Source: Urechis unicinctus
Taxonomy: Eukaryota > Annelida > Polychaeta > Xenopneusta > Urechidae
Direction: 5' to 3'
Length of the DNA stretch: 64,000 nucleotides
NCBI GenBank assembly: GCA_034190875.2
Contig: CM067350.1
Coordinates: 27,067,050 to 27,131,049 of the forward strand
This document shows positions 52,800 through 64,000 of the stretch, piece after piece. The position numbers were made by a program, and so were the translations under genes. Position 1 is the stretch's first letter, and every line of letters begins with the position of its first letter. The notes under the pieces are model-generated. The model had not been told where the DNA came from, searched no databases, and saw only the letters and a program-made list of their open reading frames with translations.

Positions 52800-53270
52800 A
52801 TGCCGCCGGCCGACGTTGTAAATGCCAGTTTTCACTAAATATCGGCCGGTGGCAGGACTGCGGCAGTTACGATCGGCCGGCGGCAGTCGGCATTTTAGAC
52901 GTTGCCAGCAAGCAGCTGAGATTTTAAGAAAAAATTAAATTTCTGGCGACGTCGTGGCGATTTTTTCTATTTCTGCAAATCGGCAGGTGGCAGGGCGGGC
53001 GCATTTTTTGTTCGCGAGGTGGCAGGCAAGTGGCAGGCGGGGCGCAGGGCGATTTTTCCTCCGCGATCGAGACCTCAAGAGTCTACAAAAATCGGCCGGT
53101 GACTGCTAGAAACTAACTGCCACTCTCCAGCACCTGGCCTGCCACCGCTCTGCCACCGACATGCCACCGCCCGATTTCAATATATCGGCCGGTGGCAGCG
53201 CGGAGGCTGGGAGGCGGCAGTCAATGTCGGTAGGTGGCATGACTGCGATCTGCCGATTTCAGACTACCAG
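52800..53270. repeat. Array of ATCGGCCGGYGGCAG motifs in both orientations, part 1
   Basis: The motif atcggccggtggcag or its variants occurs at about 52842, 52871, 52980, 53092 and 53185, and reverse-type words (ctgccaccg, tgccaccgcccgat) at 53118-53170. Spacing is irregular, so this is not an ordinary tandem repeat. The shorter word ggtggca occurs many more times. Confidence 0.85.
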
Positions 53271-53558
53271 ACATTAGTTTATAATGAATTGACTATTACC
53301 ATACATAACAGTTCCCATGGCGTTCTTAACTGCACCAGATCGACTGAGAGACTTAAGAATAGCGGAGTTAAGATGGTGGCTTCGAAGAAATGAACGAAGA
53401 CAGCAGTTTGTACTTGCTGCGGTCGACCTTCCTGTATTTTTCTCTTCGGGGCTGGCGGCTTGCCCTTTCCCTTATTAACACTGACCTTCGACCGCATATT
53501 GTGATGTTACAACTTTTACAACTATGAGAAATCAAGACCACAAGGTATGATTTATATA
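53271..53558. other. Motif-free segment between two motif arrays
   Basis: About 290 bp of ordinary AT-balanced sequence lacks the GGCCGG motif and could be a later insertion. The minus frame over it (53279-53497) is short and basic with no recognised domain. Confidence 0.5.
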
Positions 53559-53895
53559 TCAACCGAAAATCGGCCTGCCACCGTCATATTATCGGGCGGG
53601 CGCAGAGCGGTGGCAGCTAGACCGCTCAATCGCCGGCCGGCGGCAGTTGTAAATGGGCTGTCCCCCGCCAGGTCGCAGGGCGGTGGCAGTTTAATTCTAG
53701 CTGCCGCCGCCCTGCCACCTAACTGCCACTTGCCGGATATTTTGGGGTGTCACGTTTCCCGCGAGCCTTTGAAACCAACTGCCGCCGACAGGCGGCATTT
53801 TGTTGGCAGTTATATGTGACTGCTCTCAGCGATGTGTAAAAAAATCGACCGGCGGCAGCCAACATCACGACTCTGCCGATGTCTAAAATCGGCCG
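53559..53895. repeat. Array of ATCGGCCGGYGGCAG motifs, part 2
   Basis: The same motif and its reverse recur at about 53568, 53633, 53690-53735, 53775, 53848 and 53887. Together with part 1 it makes a roughly 1.1 kb element with a distinct GC-rich composition. Confidence 0.85.
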
Positions 53896-56800
53896 GCGGA
53901 ATTTAGCAATTGTGACGCTAGCTTAAATGTTGATATATAGTAGTTGTCAATCGCCTTTGGCACTGTTGATGACTCTTCTTGCTGCAATATTGTGGCGCAC
54001 ATCAGAGTGATGAAAGCGAATGTTTCCTGAAATAAAATGATTAAAAAATGGAATATTATGGCTTGATATTTAATCTAGTTACCATCGTTAGGAAGCAGGT
54101 ATTTTGTTACTGAGAATATAAGGTCTCCATCAGATCAGTAATCACATTCAATGTGATACGAAAGCTACAAGATTGTCACTATACAGTGTGACAGGGGAAC
54201 GATACTAACTCGATGAACAATTCATTAAACTAATAATGATTGCTGCTCAATATATTGCAGTAACTAATTTACCTTCCAGGTAGGTTTACAATGTTGTGTA
54301 TTGTGTCATAGAAGGCTAACACTTCTATATCCATGTTGCTTTAAATTGAAATCACTGGTTGATTGCTATGTTAATTTAAAAATCATTGTAGGAAATGCCT
54401 TCGCAACAGTGTAGGTGTGATGTTACGCCATAACCCCACTGAACTGTTACACAGTTATTGCATTTCAGATAGCTCAAAAATAGCTGCAGCCACATCAAAC
54501 TGAAGCTATCATTAGACGTGGCTGTGATGGCTGTGGTCCATGTTAATACGATGAGGGGCTGACTGAGGTGTGACCGTAGTTGGCATCAATGCCTCAGCTG
54601 ATATACTGTGCGCTTTGCATTAAATGGCTGTTAAGCAGATAAGTAGCAGCCCAATTCCACCCAGTAAACTATCTTATTTGGCTGCGTTATAACCACGTCA
54701 GTGGATACCTTTCACACGCTTCTTGAAGTATTCTCACAGGTGCGTCACAGATGTTCAAGTCCAGCATTCAACTGTCATCCTCACTGGCGTTGAATAACCA
54801 TTCGGTTCTTTCGCAATTTTAAAAACATATTTCGGGATTTGCTGTCATATCCTTCTGCTGGTCATGTGATTGATCAATCAGTGGCTACTGTTAGCAGCCT
54901 TTTAAGAGCAGACACCGAGATACAGCTGTGAACGTGAACAATGGATTGCTGATACAAATACCTGCAGGAAATCAATGTGTATTAATGTTGATCATTGTGT
55001 GAATGCTAGAGTTTGTTTCATAGAACGTTTGTTCTCATAACCGTCGTGTCTTGAATTGGGTGATGGGTTCAGCTTTATTAGCAAGTCGATGAATTGTTGT
55101 CCATCAAACGGTGCTCCTTGCCATTCCTTCACACACACTAAATATGTGAGTAACGTGGATGTGAGTAACGTGGAGTTACTTCGATTATGATAAGATACAA
55201 ACAGTCTACCGAATCGGTCACAGCAGCTTAGGAACAAAAAGGCATGGTAGTGTGACTACTGTAAAGCCATGACAGATATTCACACGCCCTTAACTACAGC
55301 GAGAATGTTGCCTTTGAATTCATGTTGCTGCATCACCTTACAGATTCCCAGGCTGCCATCCATTTAACGCTACCATCTATTTCTTTGCCTGCTTAATTTG
55401 TGCTCAAATTAACTGTCAAATAGACGGGAACAAATCAGCGGATGTGCTCATTCGATACAGAGGGCACTATGTTATGTTCCCTTTCAGATGATTAATCATC
55501 CTGTGTATAATAGCAAGAGCCAGCTTATGGTCTGGGACCTCCTAGCCGACGTTTGCTTTCATTGGGTGTTAATATTGAGAGACAAACACACTGAAGAGGT
55601 TCGATAATTGGATCCACGCATCAAAGATTAATTGAATTGATACAATATGAAACGATCTGAAGTCCCCTTTTTTCAGTCGACCTAAAGTGACCTGCGTTGT
55701 AAAGGAATCTGCTCTTGTTCTAATTGTATAAAAACAAGATCTAGCTGAGAGCAAATATTCGCACTTTACTAGCGGCAACTCAATATATTCTTTCAGACCA
55801 AACTTCCCATTTGCACTATATAAAAGTGGGGGAACAGAAACAATGCGGAAAGCTCGCTCTTTGTGGGTTATTCTAATGCGACGTGCTGTCATATGTCATG
55901 GGTATATATGACAGACAGGTGCACCAAACGAGGTAGTACAATGGACGCCGATGATGCTTGTGAAAGGAAATAGATGACAATAGCATCTTAAGCTTAAGTA
56001 TAGTGTTTGCAGCACATAAAGGCCGTATGGACTTGATGAATCGTTATGTCAGGAAACATTAATGTTGCTTTTCAAAGACAGCATTGATAAGTAATAACCT
56101 GTTTGAATCATGAATGCTTTCAGTCTTTGCTTTAGCCAATGCGTACTTTTGACACTAACAAAATGCCAACCCTTTAAGCATGATTAAACATACAATCGCA
56201 TATATGTCGACGCCAACCCGATGAGACACTATGGAGGAGATTGTAGTACCATGCATGCTGAAACACACTGTGCGCTATCAATAAGGTGAACACAATTTGG
56301 CTTCCAAACATGCAGTGACCATCAGGTAAGATGACCGCTTTACCACATCAGTGTAGAAGAGACTTTATAAATGTGCTACAACCTTTTGTAATTTCGCGCT
56401 GTCTGTATTCCACAAAATTGTCCTCTTTTACTTTGAAAATAATACAGCCGTTACAGTGCTCTCAGGCGAGGGAACGGCGTGTCTTCTGGCGAAAGCGCGC
56501 CAAATAACCCGAGGGATACTTGGAGTAATACGGGAAGGACGCACCGACTTCAAAGGTATCATCAGGTTGTGAGGCTTGCAATTTAACGTCTTCTCTGAAG
56601 ACGCAATCACGATATGATAAATGATCCGTCACTTTATTGTCAGTGAGATACTCAGTGACAAATTGAACATTTGTCTTTGGATATCTCGTGCAATACGACG
56701 TTCATCATCAAACCCCATAAGGAACAACACTTTTATGGCTGCGATGGACATATGCTCTGTTAATACACGCAATGATCAGTTAGGTAGCCAGTGTTGTTTT

Positions 56801-56999
56801 TACCGTGTTACTACAGTAATGTCGGTGAGGCAGTAGCTTCGTTTAACTGTTGTTTGGTAATTCTGTAGATGTTACCTCATGGGCAGATTGTTTTCTGGTA
56901 GGTTATTTCACCATGGCTGTGGATGAAGGCTGTTTTGAAGCCAGCCCGTGGTGGACCTGAACAAGGGATCGCCCGATTCAGTAGGATGGTAGGATAGTT

Positions 57000-57560
57000 G
57001 TCGTAAATGAAGGTTGGGCCTCAGCTCAGTTCAACTTGTTGATCGATCATTCTATCGTAGTCTGCCTTTCGATGGCATGACAGGAAGTCGATGCCTCTGT
57101 TGGTAAGTCCCAGTTGCTGTAGGGTTGTATTATGAAATGTGTCTAGCGTCTGAAGGGATAGCACACGCCTTCCACCTGTAATGAGGACCAGATCAGGGGC
57201 TTATAGTGTGCCAGAAGCTGATTCGCCATGGTGGATGCCCACTCATTGTGCATTTGCTATGCCAGCGCCAGCCAATACCTTAGCTATATGGTCTTCCATG
57301 TCTACGTCTTTGCCACTAGTCCAACTGTCTCTCTATATGGGCGTCTTCGAGGGAAGAATTATGTCCGATTCTCTTTGGCGGACTCTGTTGCTGTTGCGTT
57401 TACTTTGATGTATCTCAGTTCGATGTAGAGTGTTGCCTGGAGGTTGAGGTCGTCTGTTGATATGGGAATTGCTGATGGTTTGAGTTGTTGATAAAATGCT
57501 AGCGAGTAGTTCGTAGGACGGTAGCACTGATGGTCACGCCCACATGGCTGATTTGGCATA
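57000..57560 (-). pseudogene. Possible degraded coding remnant
   Basis: On the minus strand one frame (57559-57359) reads QLKPSAIPISTDDLNLQATL and continues about 25 residues to a stop; another (about 57240-57035) reads RGIDFLSCHRKADYDRMIDQ. Both look protein-like and lie in sequence with frameshifts between them. No family is recognised, so this is only a suspicion of an old element. Confidence 0.25.
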
Positions 57561-59114
57561 TTGGAGAGCAGGTGTATAGTACTATGGTCTCAGACCTGCA
57601 CATAGTCATTTAATCAATCATATACGATATACAGCCGCTACATCAAACTCAAATTATCATATGGCCATTTAGAACGTCCAATGTCATGAATAATGAAATT
57701 GACATCCTAAAAACCATAGAGGTGGAATAAATCCCCCATTTTATAAATACATGTGTGCTTGTAGGCAATATTTATAATTTTATTTCCATGCGGAGCGTAG
57801 TCTCATTTGTATTGAACACAACGATATATGACTGCCTCCATCAGATGCTCAACAGTAATCGCATGCACGCTGTTATAAAAAGCTACAATTATGTCACCAC
57901 TCAAATACACAATGAACGAACATTTGAACTAAGAACCAAACGAATCATGCTAACCACAGAACATAATGTGGTATTATGGTGTATTTATATTGATCATTAA
58001 GCGCCAGAGAACTAGATACTTATAACAGGCACACCGGATTCATCGCCTGTGTGACGTCTGTAACCCAGCGGCTGGGTCGATAAACTACCAATCTAAATAA
58101 TTTTTCACTAAACGTAACATTCATTTCACTGCATTCTACATACGGTCATCCTCACAAAGCCATCATATGAATAGCTATCTTGATTCCATGTCCACATGAA
58201 TTAGCGAACGAGCGCATCCCGCACCACAAATCAGCAATTTCTCTTAAAAACACAGATATCTTATCATTCCCAAGTGCAATAACAAGCGCCAACACATGAA
58301 CTAAGCTAGGGCCTCGTACCCGACGTTTGCGAATGCAACCTGGCAGTTGTGAGCACACTGAAGAAGTTTGTTAATTTGGTGGAAAAACAACAACAATTCT
58401 GAACACCAACAAGTCCTCTGTTTAGGCCGATCAAATGCAAACGGCGTTAAGGAAGCTCTGATCTATTTCTTTTTGCAAGACCAAGCTCCATCAAAAAAGC
58501 AACCATATGCAATTCACCAGCAGCAACTCAATCTCTACTTCTTCCTGTAGCAGACAAAACAACAGAATGCAAGCAGAAGATGCGTTGGAGTGGAAATAAA
58601 TGATATTGGCATCTTGAGATTCAGCATAGTGCTTTCAGCACAATGCATGATGATCATGTTGTGGAAAGAATCCCACGTTGTATATATAAGTGCTTGTGGC
58701 TAATAGCGACTTTTATGTTCATACGGAGTTTTATCTCATTGATATTGTACAAAATGATATTCATGCTTACCAAAATGTCCAGCAGAGTAATATTTTGCGA
58801 CATTTTATCCAAGCAAGCATCTTGATTGGTAATACTGTGTCATAAATGTGGGAAATGTCACTGCGACCATTTCATGTCGAGCGTATGCCTGGACAATGCA
58901 ATATGTTAAGACCATGTTATTGGCAATTCTTACCAATTAACAGTATAATATACCAAAGCACGTCACCAGGTCGTGTGAGAAAAATGCTAAACTAGATTTC
59001 ACTGTGCCTTGAATATGTATAATGTACTGAGGAAGGGGGGTGGCAAATGCTCCTATATAGATATTGTGAATCGCCCGTTTCATTGCTTAGTGCACGTCTT
59101 ATAGTATTGTTGTA

Positions 59115-59410
59115 ACTCCGTGTGGGAGTGATGACAGTGATCCACACGAAGGAGTGATGGCAGTGATCCATACGGAGTGATGACAGTGATCCATACGGAG
59201 TGATGACAGTGATCCATACGGAGTGATGACAGTGATTTACACGGAGTGATGACAGTTGATCCATACGGAGTGATGACAGTGATTTACACGGAGTGATGAC
59301 AGTGATGATGACAGTGATCCATACGTGAGGAGTGATGACAGTGATTTACACGGAGTGATGACAGTGATCCATACGGAGTGATGACAGTGATTTACACGGA
59401 GTGATGCTTC
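59115..59410 (+). repeat. 23-bp minisatellite, about 12 copies
   Basis: Units contain ggagtgatgacagtgatcca, alternating with units that have tttaca in place of tccata. Confidence 0.95.
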
Positions 59411-60429
59411 CCGCAAGATACGGATGTCAACAATAGCGACCATCGCTTTGTAATAGCAAAGATTTAGTCAGAACAGCAATTGCATTAAGGGTGATATTAA
59501 AGCTGTAACTTTGTCACGACTCAGATTCACGATGAACGAGTAAGTCTGTTTGAAACATGACCAAGCTAATCATGATAACCACAGAAGATTATACTACGAC
59601 TAACCTATCCTCCCGCTGGGGTAAAGATGCAAAGTGACCGCTTCACATCCATGTCGCGCATAAGTGAGATCCCCAAAACACTGAATGGTTACAGGTTGTG
59701 CCGTTACGCAATAACACATTACATTATACCACTCAAACAAATTACGATTGAGTCTCATATCCTGTGAGCAGAGCCCAAAGCGGTGTACGTTCAGTTCTGA
59801 TGAGTATCGTTTCCACAGACGGGATGCGGTGGCTACAGACAACGTCTGACAGTTGTTCAATAGCAATACCCCAAAGGGAAATATGGAGCATGCATATTAA
59901 TATTGATACTTACAAGCGGTGCATCAGCATTCCCTGTCTGCAGTTAAGACAAATAAGTGTGATATATTATCATGGGATTTACATCAACTTCAATAAGAAT
60001 GTAACATTTGTTTCATAATGCTGCATTATGTTCAGACTCTTCCAAACGACCATGCAAACAAAGCTATCTTCTAAACAGCTGGCTACATTTGAATTCGTTC
60101 TTTACTATTGCTTATTGTAACTGTCGAACGATCTGCGGATTCCGTCGCATCAATACGCACAGCTTGAAAATAGTGCTTTCTCTCGGTCATATAATATACG
60201 ATTCCTCTGTGCAATAATAAGATAAGTCAGCTCACGAACTAGCCTAGCCCCTCATACCTGATGTTTTTTTATGCGCAAAACTGAGAGGAAAGTGCTTTAC
60301 GACGGTTGTAAACAGACTGCAGTAGTGTGTTAATTGAATACAAGATTAATTGGGTTTATGCAATAGCATCACTAAGTCCCCTTTTCTCAGCCAACCCAAA
60401 CTCAATGTTGTCCTCTTGGTCTGGAAATT

Positions 60430-60790
60430 ATATGCTGGCCGCCACTTCTTTATTAGATGCTGGCCGCCACTTCTTTATTAGATGCTGGTCGCCACTTCTA
60501 TATTAGATGTTGGTCGGCCACTTCTTTATTGTATGCTGGTCGTCACTTTTTTATTCAATGCTGGTCGCTACTTTCTTTTTGATTTGCTGGTGGCCACTTC
60601 TTTATTCGATGCTGGCCGCCACTTCCTTATTAGATGCTGGTGGCCACTTCTTTATTCGATGCTGGCCGCCACTTCCTTATTAGATGCTGATGGCCACTTC
60701 TTTATTCGATGCTGATGGCCACTTCTTTATTCGATGCTGGTCGCCACTTCTATATTAGATGTGGTCGCCACTTCTTTATTAGATACTTCC
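60430..60790 (+). repeat. 24-25-bp minisatellite, about 14 copies
   Basis: Core gctggccgccacttctttat followed by tagat or tcgat, with some units of altered length. Confidence 0.95.
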
Positions 60791-62340
60791 TACATGATCA
60801 TGCTAGAGTGGATGGTGCTCGTGCTTGCAGAACATAAAACATGGTACCCTTTGTCACGGACCGGTAGCAATCAATGAACGAGGCGAACCTTACAACACAA
60901 GGTGGCTTGAATTACTAGCCTTTATCAGCGGCTGTTACATGCGAATTGCTTACTTAATGTAACAAACCAAAACACCTGTAAAATTGGGCATGCTTTATCC
61001 CATTGAGATCACTGAAATGACTGGCTAACATAGGAGAGGTTAATTGGTGACCCTATCGGGATTGAAAAGCGTAACATGCAGCGAGCTGGTTCTAGTGGCT
61101 ATGTAGATCAATCAGGCTACTGAGGCATTGTAATTCATTATTTTCCTCTTGTTATTCGTAAGCCTTGTGCCAGCAAGTGAAACGTTACTCTTGTTGCAGC
61201 GGTGCTTTCACAATACCGTACTTTATACAGTTCGTCATGTAGCATGCACAGTGTCATGCATTTTACACTTAGTGACCACGGAGATGGAACAATGAGGGGC
61301 CAATGTTGCGGACGCCCGATCGATTTACTTATGTTGTCATGAATATAGAGGCCTGGGGGCATACTTGCATATCAGAATCGTTTGCAAAATGCACAAAGTT
61401 TTGTGAATCTTTGCATCAAATCCACTGTCCGCGAAACCGGTTGCGTATGTAGATTTACCCTATTGAACATTTCGAAAAAAATACATTGTGTACAGCATCA
61501 GATACGTCCTTAATGTTTCTGTATAACATTATGTACTTTCTATGAAAAAGAAATTAGCTGTTTTACTTTGCACATTTAACTTATGCATACCATTGACGTT
61601 ACTGTTGTATGGTAAATTTAGCATACCCATCGGTCAGTTCGGATGGAGTGGTAAAATATGAAATATCACGTCGGTTTGATATCTGCATCAATGGGATGAG
61701 TACAGATATTGGCAGTGACTGCCAATAGAGCGAATAATATATATTAAGCCTTTTTATCGCGAAAGTATTTAACAGATCAAATGTATGGGACCGCCGCTTC
61801 TGGGGGTAGGATGACATCACAACGAACTGGAGGTATGGAGATCCGTGTCGGAGACTTGTTGTTAGCAACGCCTAACGTGTCTGAATTTATGCTCCGTTTT
61901 TCTGAATTTAGTCATTTCAGGTGCCTTTTACTGGCAACAGAAAACGATTCGGTGTGGGCTTAAGTGAAATACATTTTGTTCTGAATATTGCCTAATTATT
62001 ATAAATAAATTATGTCCGTGTTTATAACTGTACTAATTTCTGGTACGATGGCCAGTGCAATTAACATAAACACCCTGACCAAATACGTTGAAGATCTTTA
62101 TGCTGATATCATAGGTTCGTTACGTTATTAAGAAGCACTAGTGTTACCACAAAGAGGAAATGTCAAATGGACGATAAACTGTAGCTTTCGCTGGAACTGG
62201 ATTTGTATAAATTATTTGTCAACACGACAGTTATGATGCCGAGATCAGTCCACCAAGAGACGTATCGGGTTTAGTGGCATCTATTGTAACACATAACAAT
62301 GTCAATGCTGCCTGCAGTAGTTCAAACTAGGGTTTAGCAC
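60791..62340. other. No recognisable gene
   Basis: Unique sequence; short frames only (61138-61362 minus, 61599-61868 minus). Confidence 0.45.
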
Positions 62341-62344
62341 TGCT

Positions 62345-62695
62345 ATGGCTAATATGCCTTATAATTATAATAAACATGTATCATACTCCTTCTTGGTATT
62401 TTATACCCTTGTCAAGGACAATTTTCACAATATATCTTGCAGCGCTATCATTCAAACATTCCTACCAGACATTGAAGAAATGCTACAAAGAACCAGTAAC
62501 GCTACACCTCTAACCGCAATTTTGTCCAGTGCAAAAAATCGCCAAAGCGATTTTGTAATTGCTTTGTTGTCTCGGACGATTAGACTGATGGCAATAAAAC
62601 TGGCACAGATGCCGTTCGAAATTATGCAGGAGAAAAACAATCGAGGTTTATGTTACCGGCCGCGATTCATGAGACTCCTGTTATATTTTTGTTGA
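62345..62695 (+). CDS. Unrecognised open frame of 116 residues
   Basis: The frame encodes a plausible mixed sequence with a helical middle (FLPDIEEMLQRTSNATPL, then SDFVIALLSRTIRLMAIKLA). It has no signal peptide, no clear Kozak context and no recognised domain. It lies next to trinucleotide satellite DNA. Coding status is uncertain. Confidence 0.25.
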   Translation: MANMPYNYNKHVSYSFLVFYTLVKDNFHNISCSAIIQTFLPDIEEMLQRTSNATPLTAILSSAKNRQSDFVIALLSRTIRLMAIKLAQMPFEIMQEKNNRGLCYRPRFMRLLLYFC

Positions 62696-62759
62696 TGACG
62701 GTAATGATTACAACTGACTATACCTTTAATCATTATGTGCATATGACAACGATGATGGC

Positions 62760-63150
62760 GGTAATGATGATGATGATGATGTTGTGATGATCATAAGATT
62801 ATGATGGCGACAATTGTGATGAATATTGAAACAATCAGGACAAAAAATAATTACGATGATGATGATGATGATGACGAAGATGATGATGATGATTATGATG
62901 ATGACGATGTTATTGATTGTAAAGATTACAATATTGGTGATTGCGAAAATGATCATGGAGATGATGATGATGTTGATTAAGATTATGACGATGTTGATGA
63001 TTTCGATGATGATGGTAGAGATGATGATGATGTTAGCGATTGTATATATGACGGTGTTGATGATTTCGATGATGATTTTGATCATGATTAGGATGATGCT
63101 GATAATGATGATGATGATGACGATGTTAATGATTGAACAAATGATCATGT

Positions 63151-63215
<65 letters not shown>

Positions 63216-63245
63216 GTGATGGTGGTGGTGGTGGTGGTGGTGGGT
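62760..63245 (+). repeat. GAT trinucleotide satellite ending in GGT
   Basis: Degenerate GAT repeats with gttgat and gattatgac steps become pure (GAT)n near 63150-63215 and end in (GGT)n. The methionine-rich and isoleucine-rich frames here are artefacts. Confidence 0.95.
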
Positions 63246-63249
63246 GGTG

Positions 63250-64000
63250 GTTAGGATTATAATGCGGTGGTTGTCCCAGGAATTAATACCATTCACCGCG
63301 ATAAACCCACATCAACGGCTACCTTATTGACCCAGACGCCGGCACATCTCCTGCGTTTTATTCCTATCCCTCCCCATTGAGGGTTATCAAGAATGATTGA
63401 GAACCCCAAACACTGAGCCTATGTCAATACAGCTGGGTCGTTGCTCTCGAGGCCAATAGACCTGTCTCTATTTATTCTTCGTATCTCAATCGAACCCACA
63501 TAAAGCACAAGGTCGCCTGACCTTAAATCTGTCATTGTCTTCAGTTGTAGCTTCATTATTCCTATGAAAAGTGCCAATGGGGAAGGCAATGGCCAGGAAG
63601 ACTTTGGATGACGACATCTGTTCATGCATCACTGATATCAAATGTTGAAATAATGGAACACATTTCGTCACTTTCGACATCAAAGTGACATAGCGATAGC
63701 GCATTTCGAACAATTCGACACCGAAAAGTCCAAAGCAGCACCATTGAGCCATCCCCATAATAAAAGCTGATAAACACGAGCTGTTTGCATGAACTTAACC
63801 TGCCCAATCCATGGCTTTAATGAGTAATCTGGTACTCACTACACGTAGATAAAGGCACGGCTTTAAGATGCGTAAGTAAGCCTCGAGTAGACGATTTCTT
63901 AGCGTGGAGTTGATTAAGTTGATCGTTGTAGTGGGGTTATAAATCAATCAACGAAGCAATCCATGTTCGCAGCTGAGATCAAGACGCTGCAGAGATAAAT
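63250..64000. other. No recognisable gene
   Basis: Overlapping short minus frames (63419-63625, 63486-63758, 63622-63807) lack features. The window ends here. Confidence 0.4.

Larger units (their letters stand above)
54100..60425 (+). repeat. Diverged dispersed repeat family in the same orientation
   Basis: Homologous segments include 55540-56060, 58290-58650 and 60225-60425 (shared phrases: agccgacgtttgc/cccgacgtttgcg, cacactgaaga, agtcccctttt.tcag, gcggcaactcaat/agcagcaactcaat, atagtg.ttgcagcaca). A second set is 57740-57975, 58640-58800 and 59490-59590 (shared phrases: tgcttgtaggcaat/tgcttgtggctaat, catgctaaccacaga/catgataaccacaga). The copies are old, with many indels, and no coding capacity is visible. 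Confidence 0.65.

Noticed and set aside
62726-63254. Methionine/isoleucine-rich frames of about 140 residues that look hydrophobic.
   Set aside because: They translate the GAT trinucleotide satellite on the two strands.

Overview
The window looks like nuclear DNA of an invertebrate animal. The real genes are split by GT-AG introns, nearly all in phase 1, and encode extracellular animal modules: a TNF-receptor-type cysteine-rich domain, Ig, scavenger receptor cysteine-rich (SRCR), thrombospondin type 1 and a fibrinogen-like domain of the contactin-associated type. Simple repeats, minisatellites and broken non-LTR and LTR/DIRS retroelements fill much of the rest. I cannot name the species; a mollusc-like, annelid-like or amphioxus-like bilaterian all fit.

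Layout. 1-21 kb is repeat territory: a truncated repeat copy (1-1096), satellite DNA, LINE remnants (4.2-4.9 kb), a 7.5 kb imperfect palindrome (5.4-12.9 kb), two minisatellites, one unrecognised exon on the minus strand (15.1-15.8 kb), a LINE RT tail (17.2 kb), and two blocks of hairpin repeats. 21.2-33.4 kb is a compact locus of cell-surface proteins. Gene 1 (+, 21957-23090) and gene 2 (-, 29649-26492) are converging paralogues, each a small single-pass membrane receptor with one cysteine-rich domain resembling the BCMA/TACI type. Gene 3 (-, 33324-31697) is a secreted two-Ig protein with a hydrophobic C-terminus that suggests a GPI anchor. A promoter-like block upstream of gene 1 is repeated at 25.15-25.83 kb, and an RNase H remnant lies between. 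36.3-38.1 kb is satellite. 38.4-44.2 kb (+) holds exons for SRCR, TSP1 and fibrinogen-like domains, probably one gene. From 44.3 kb to the end I see mostly simple repeats, minisatellites, two blocks packed with a GGCCGG-type motif (52.8-53.9 kb), a diverged repeat family (54-60.4 kb) and no secure gene.

The most interesting result is the pair of BCMA-like receptor genes with identical cysteine spacing, beside an Ig gene. All exon joins were made by hand from splice consensus, reading frame and domain continuity; no transcript evidence was available.
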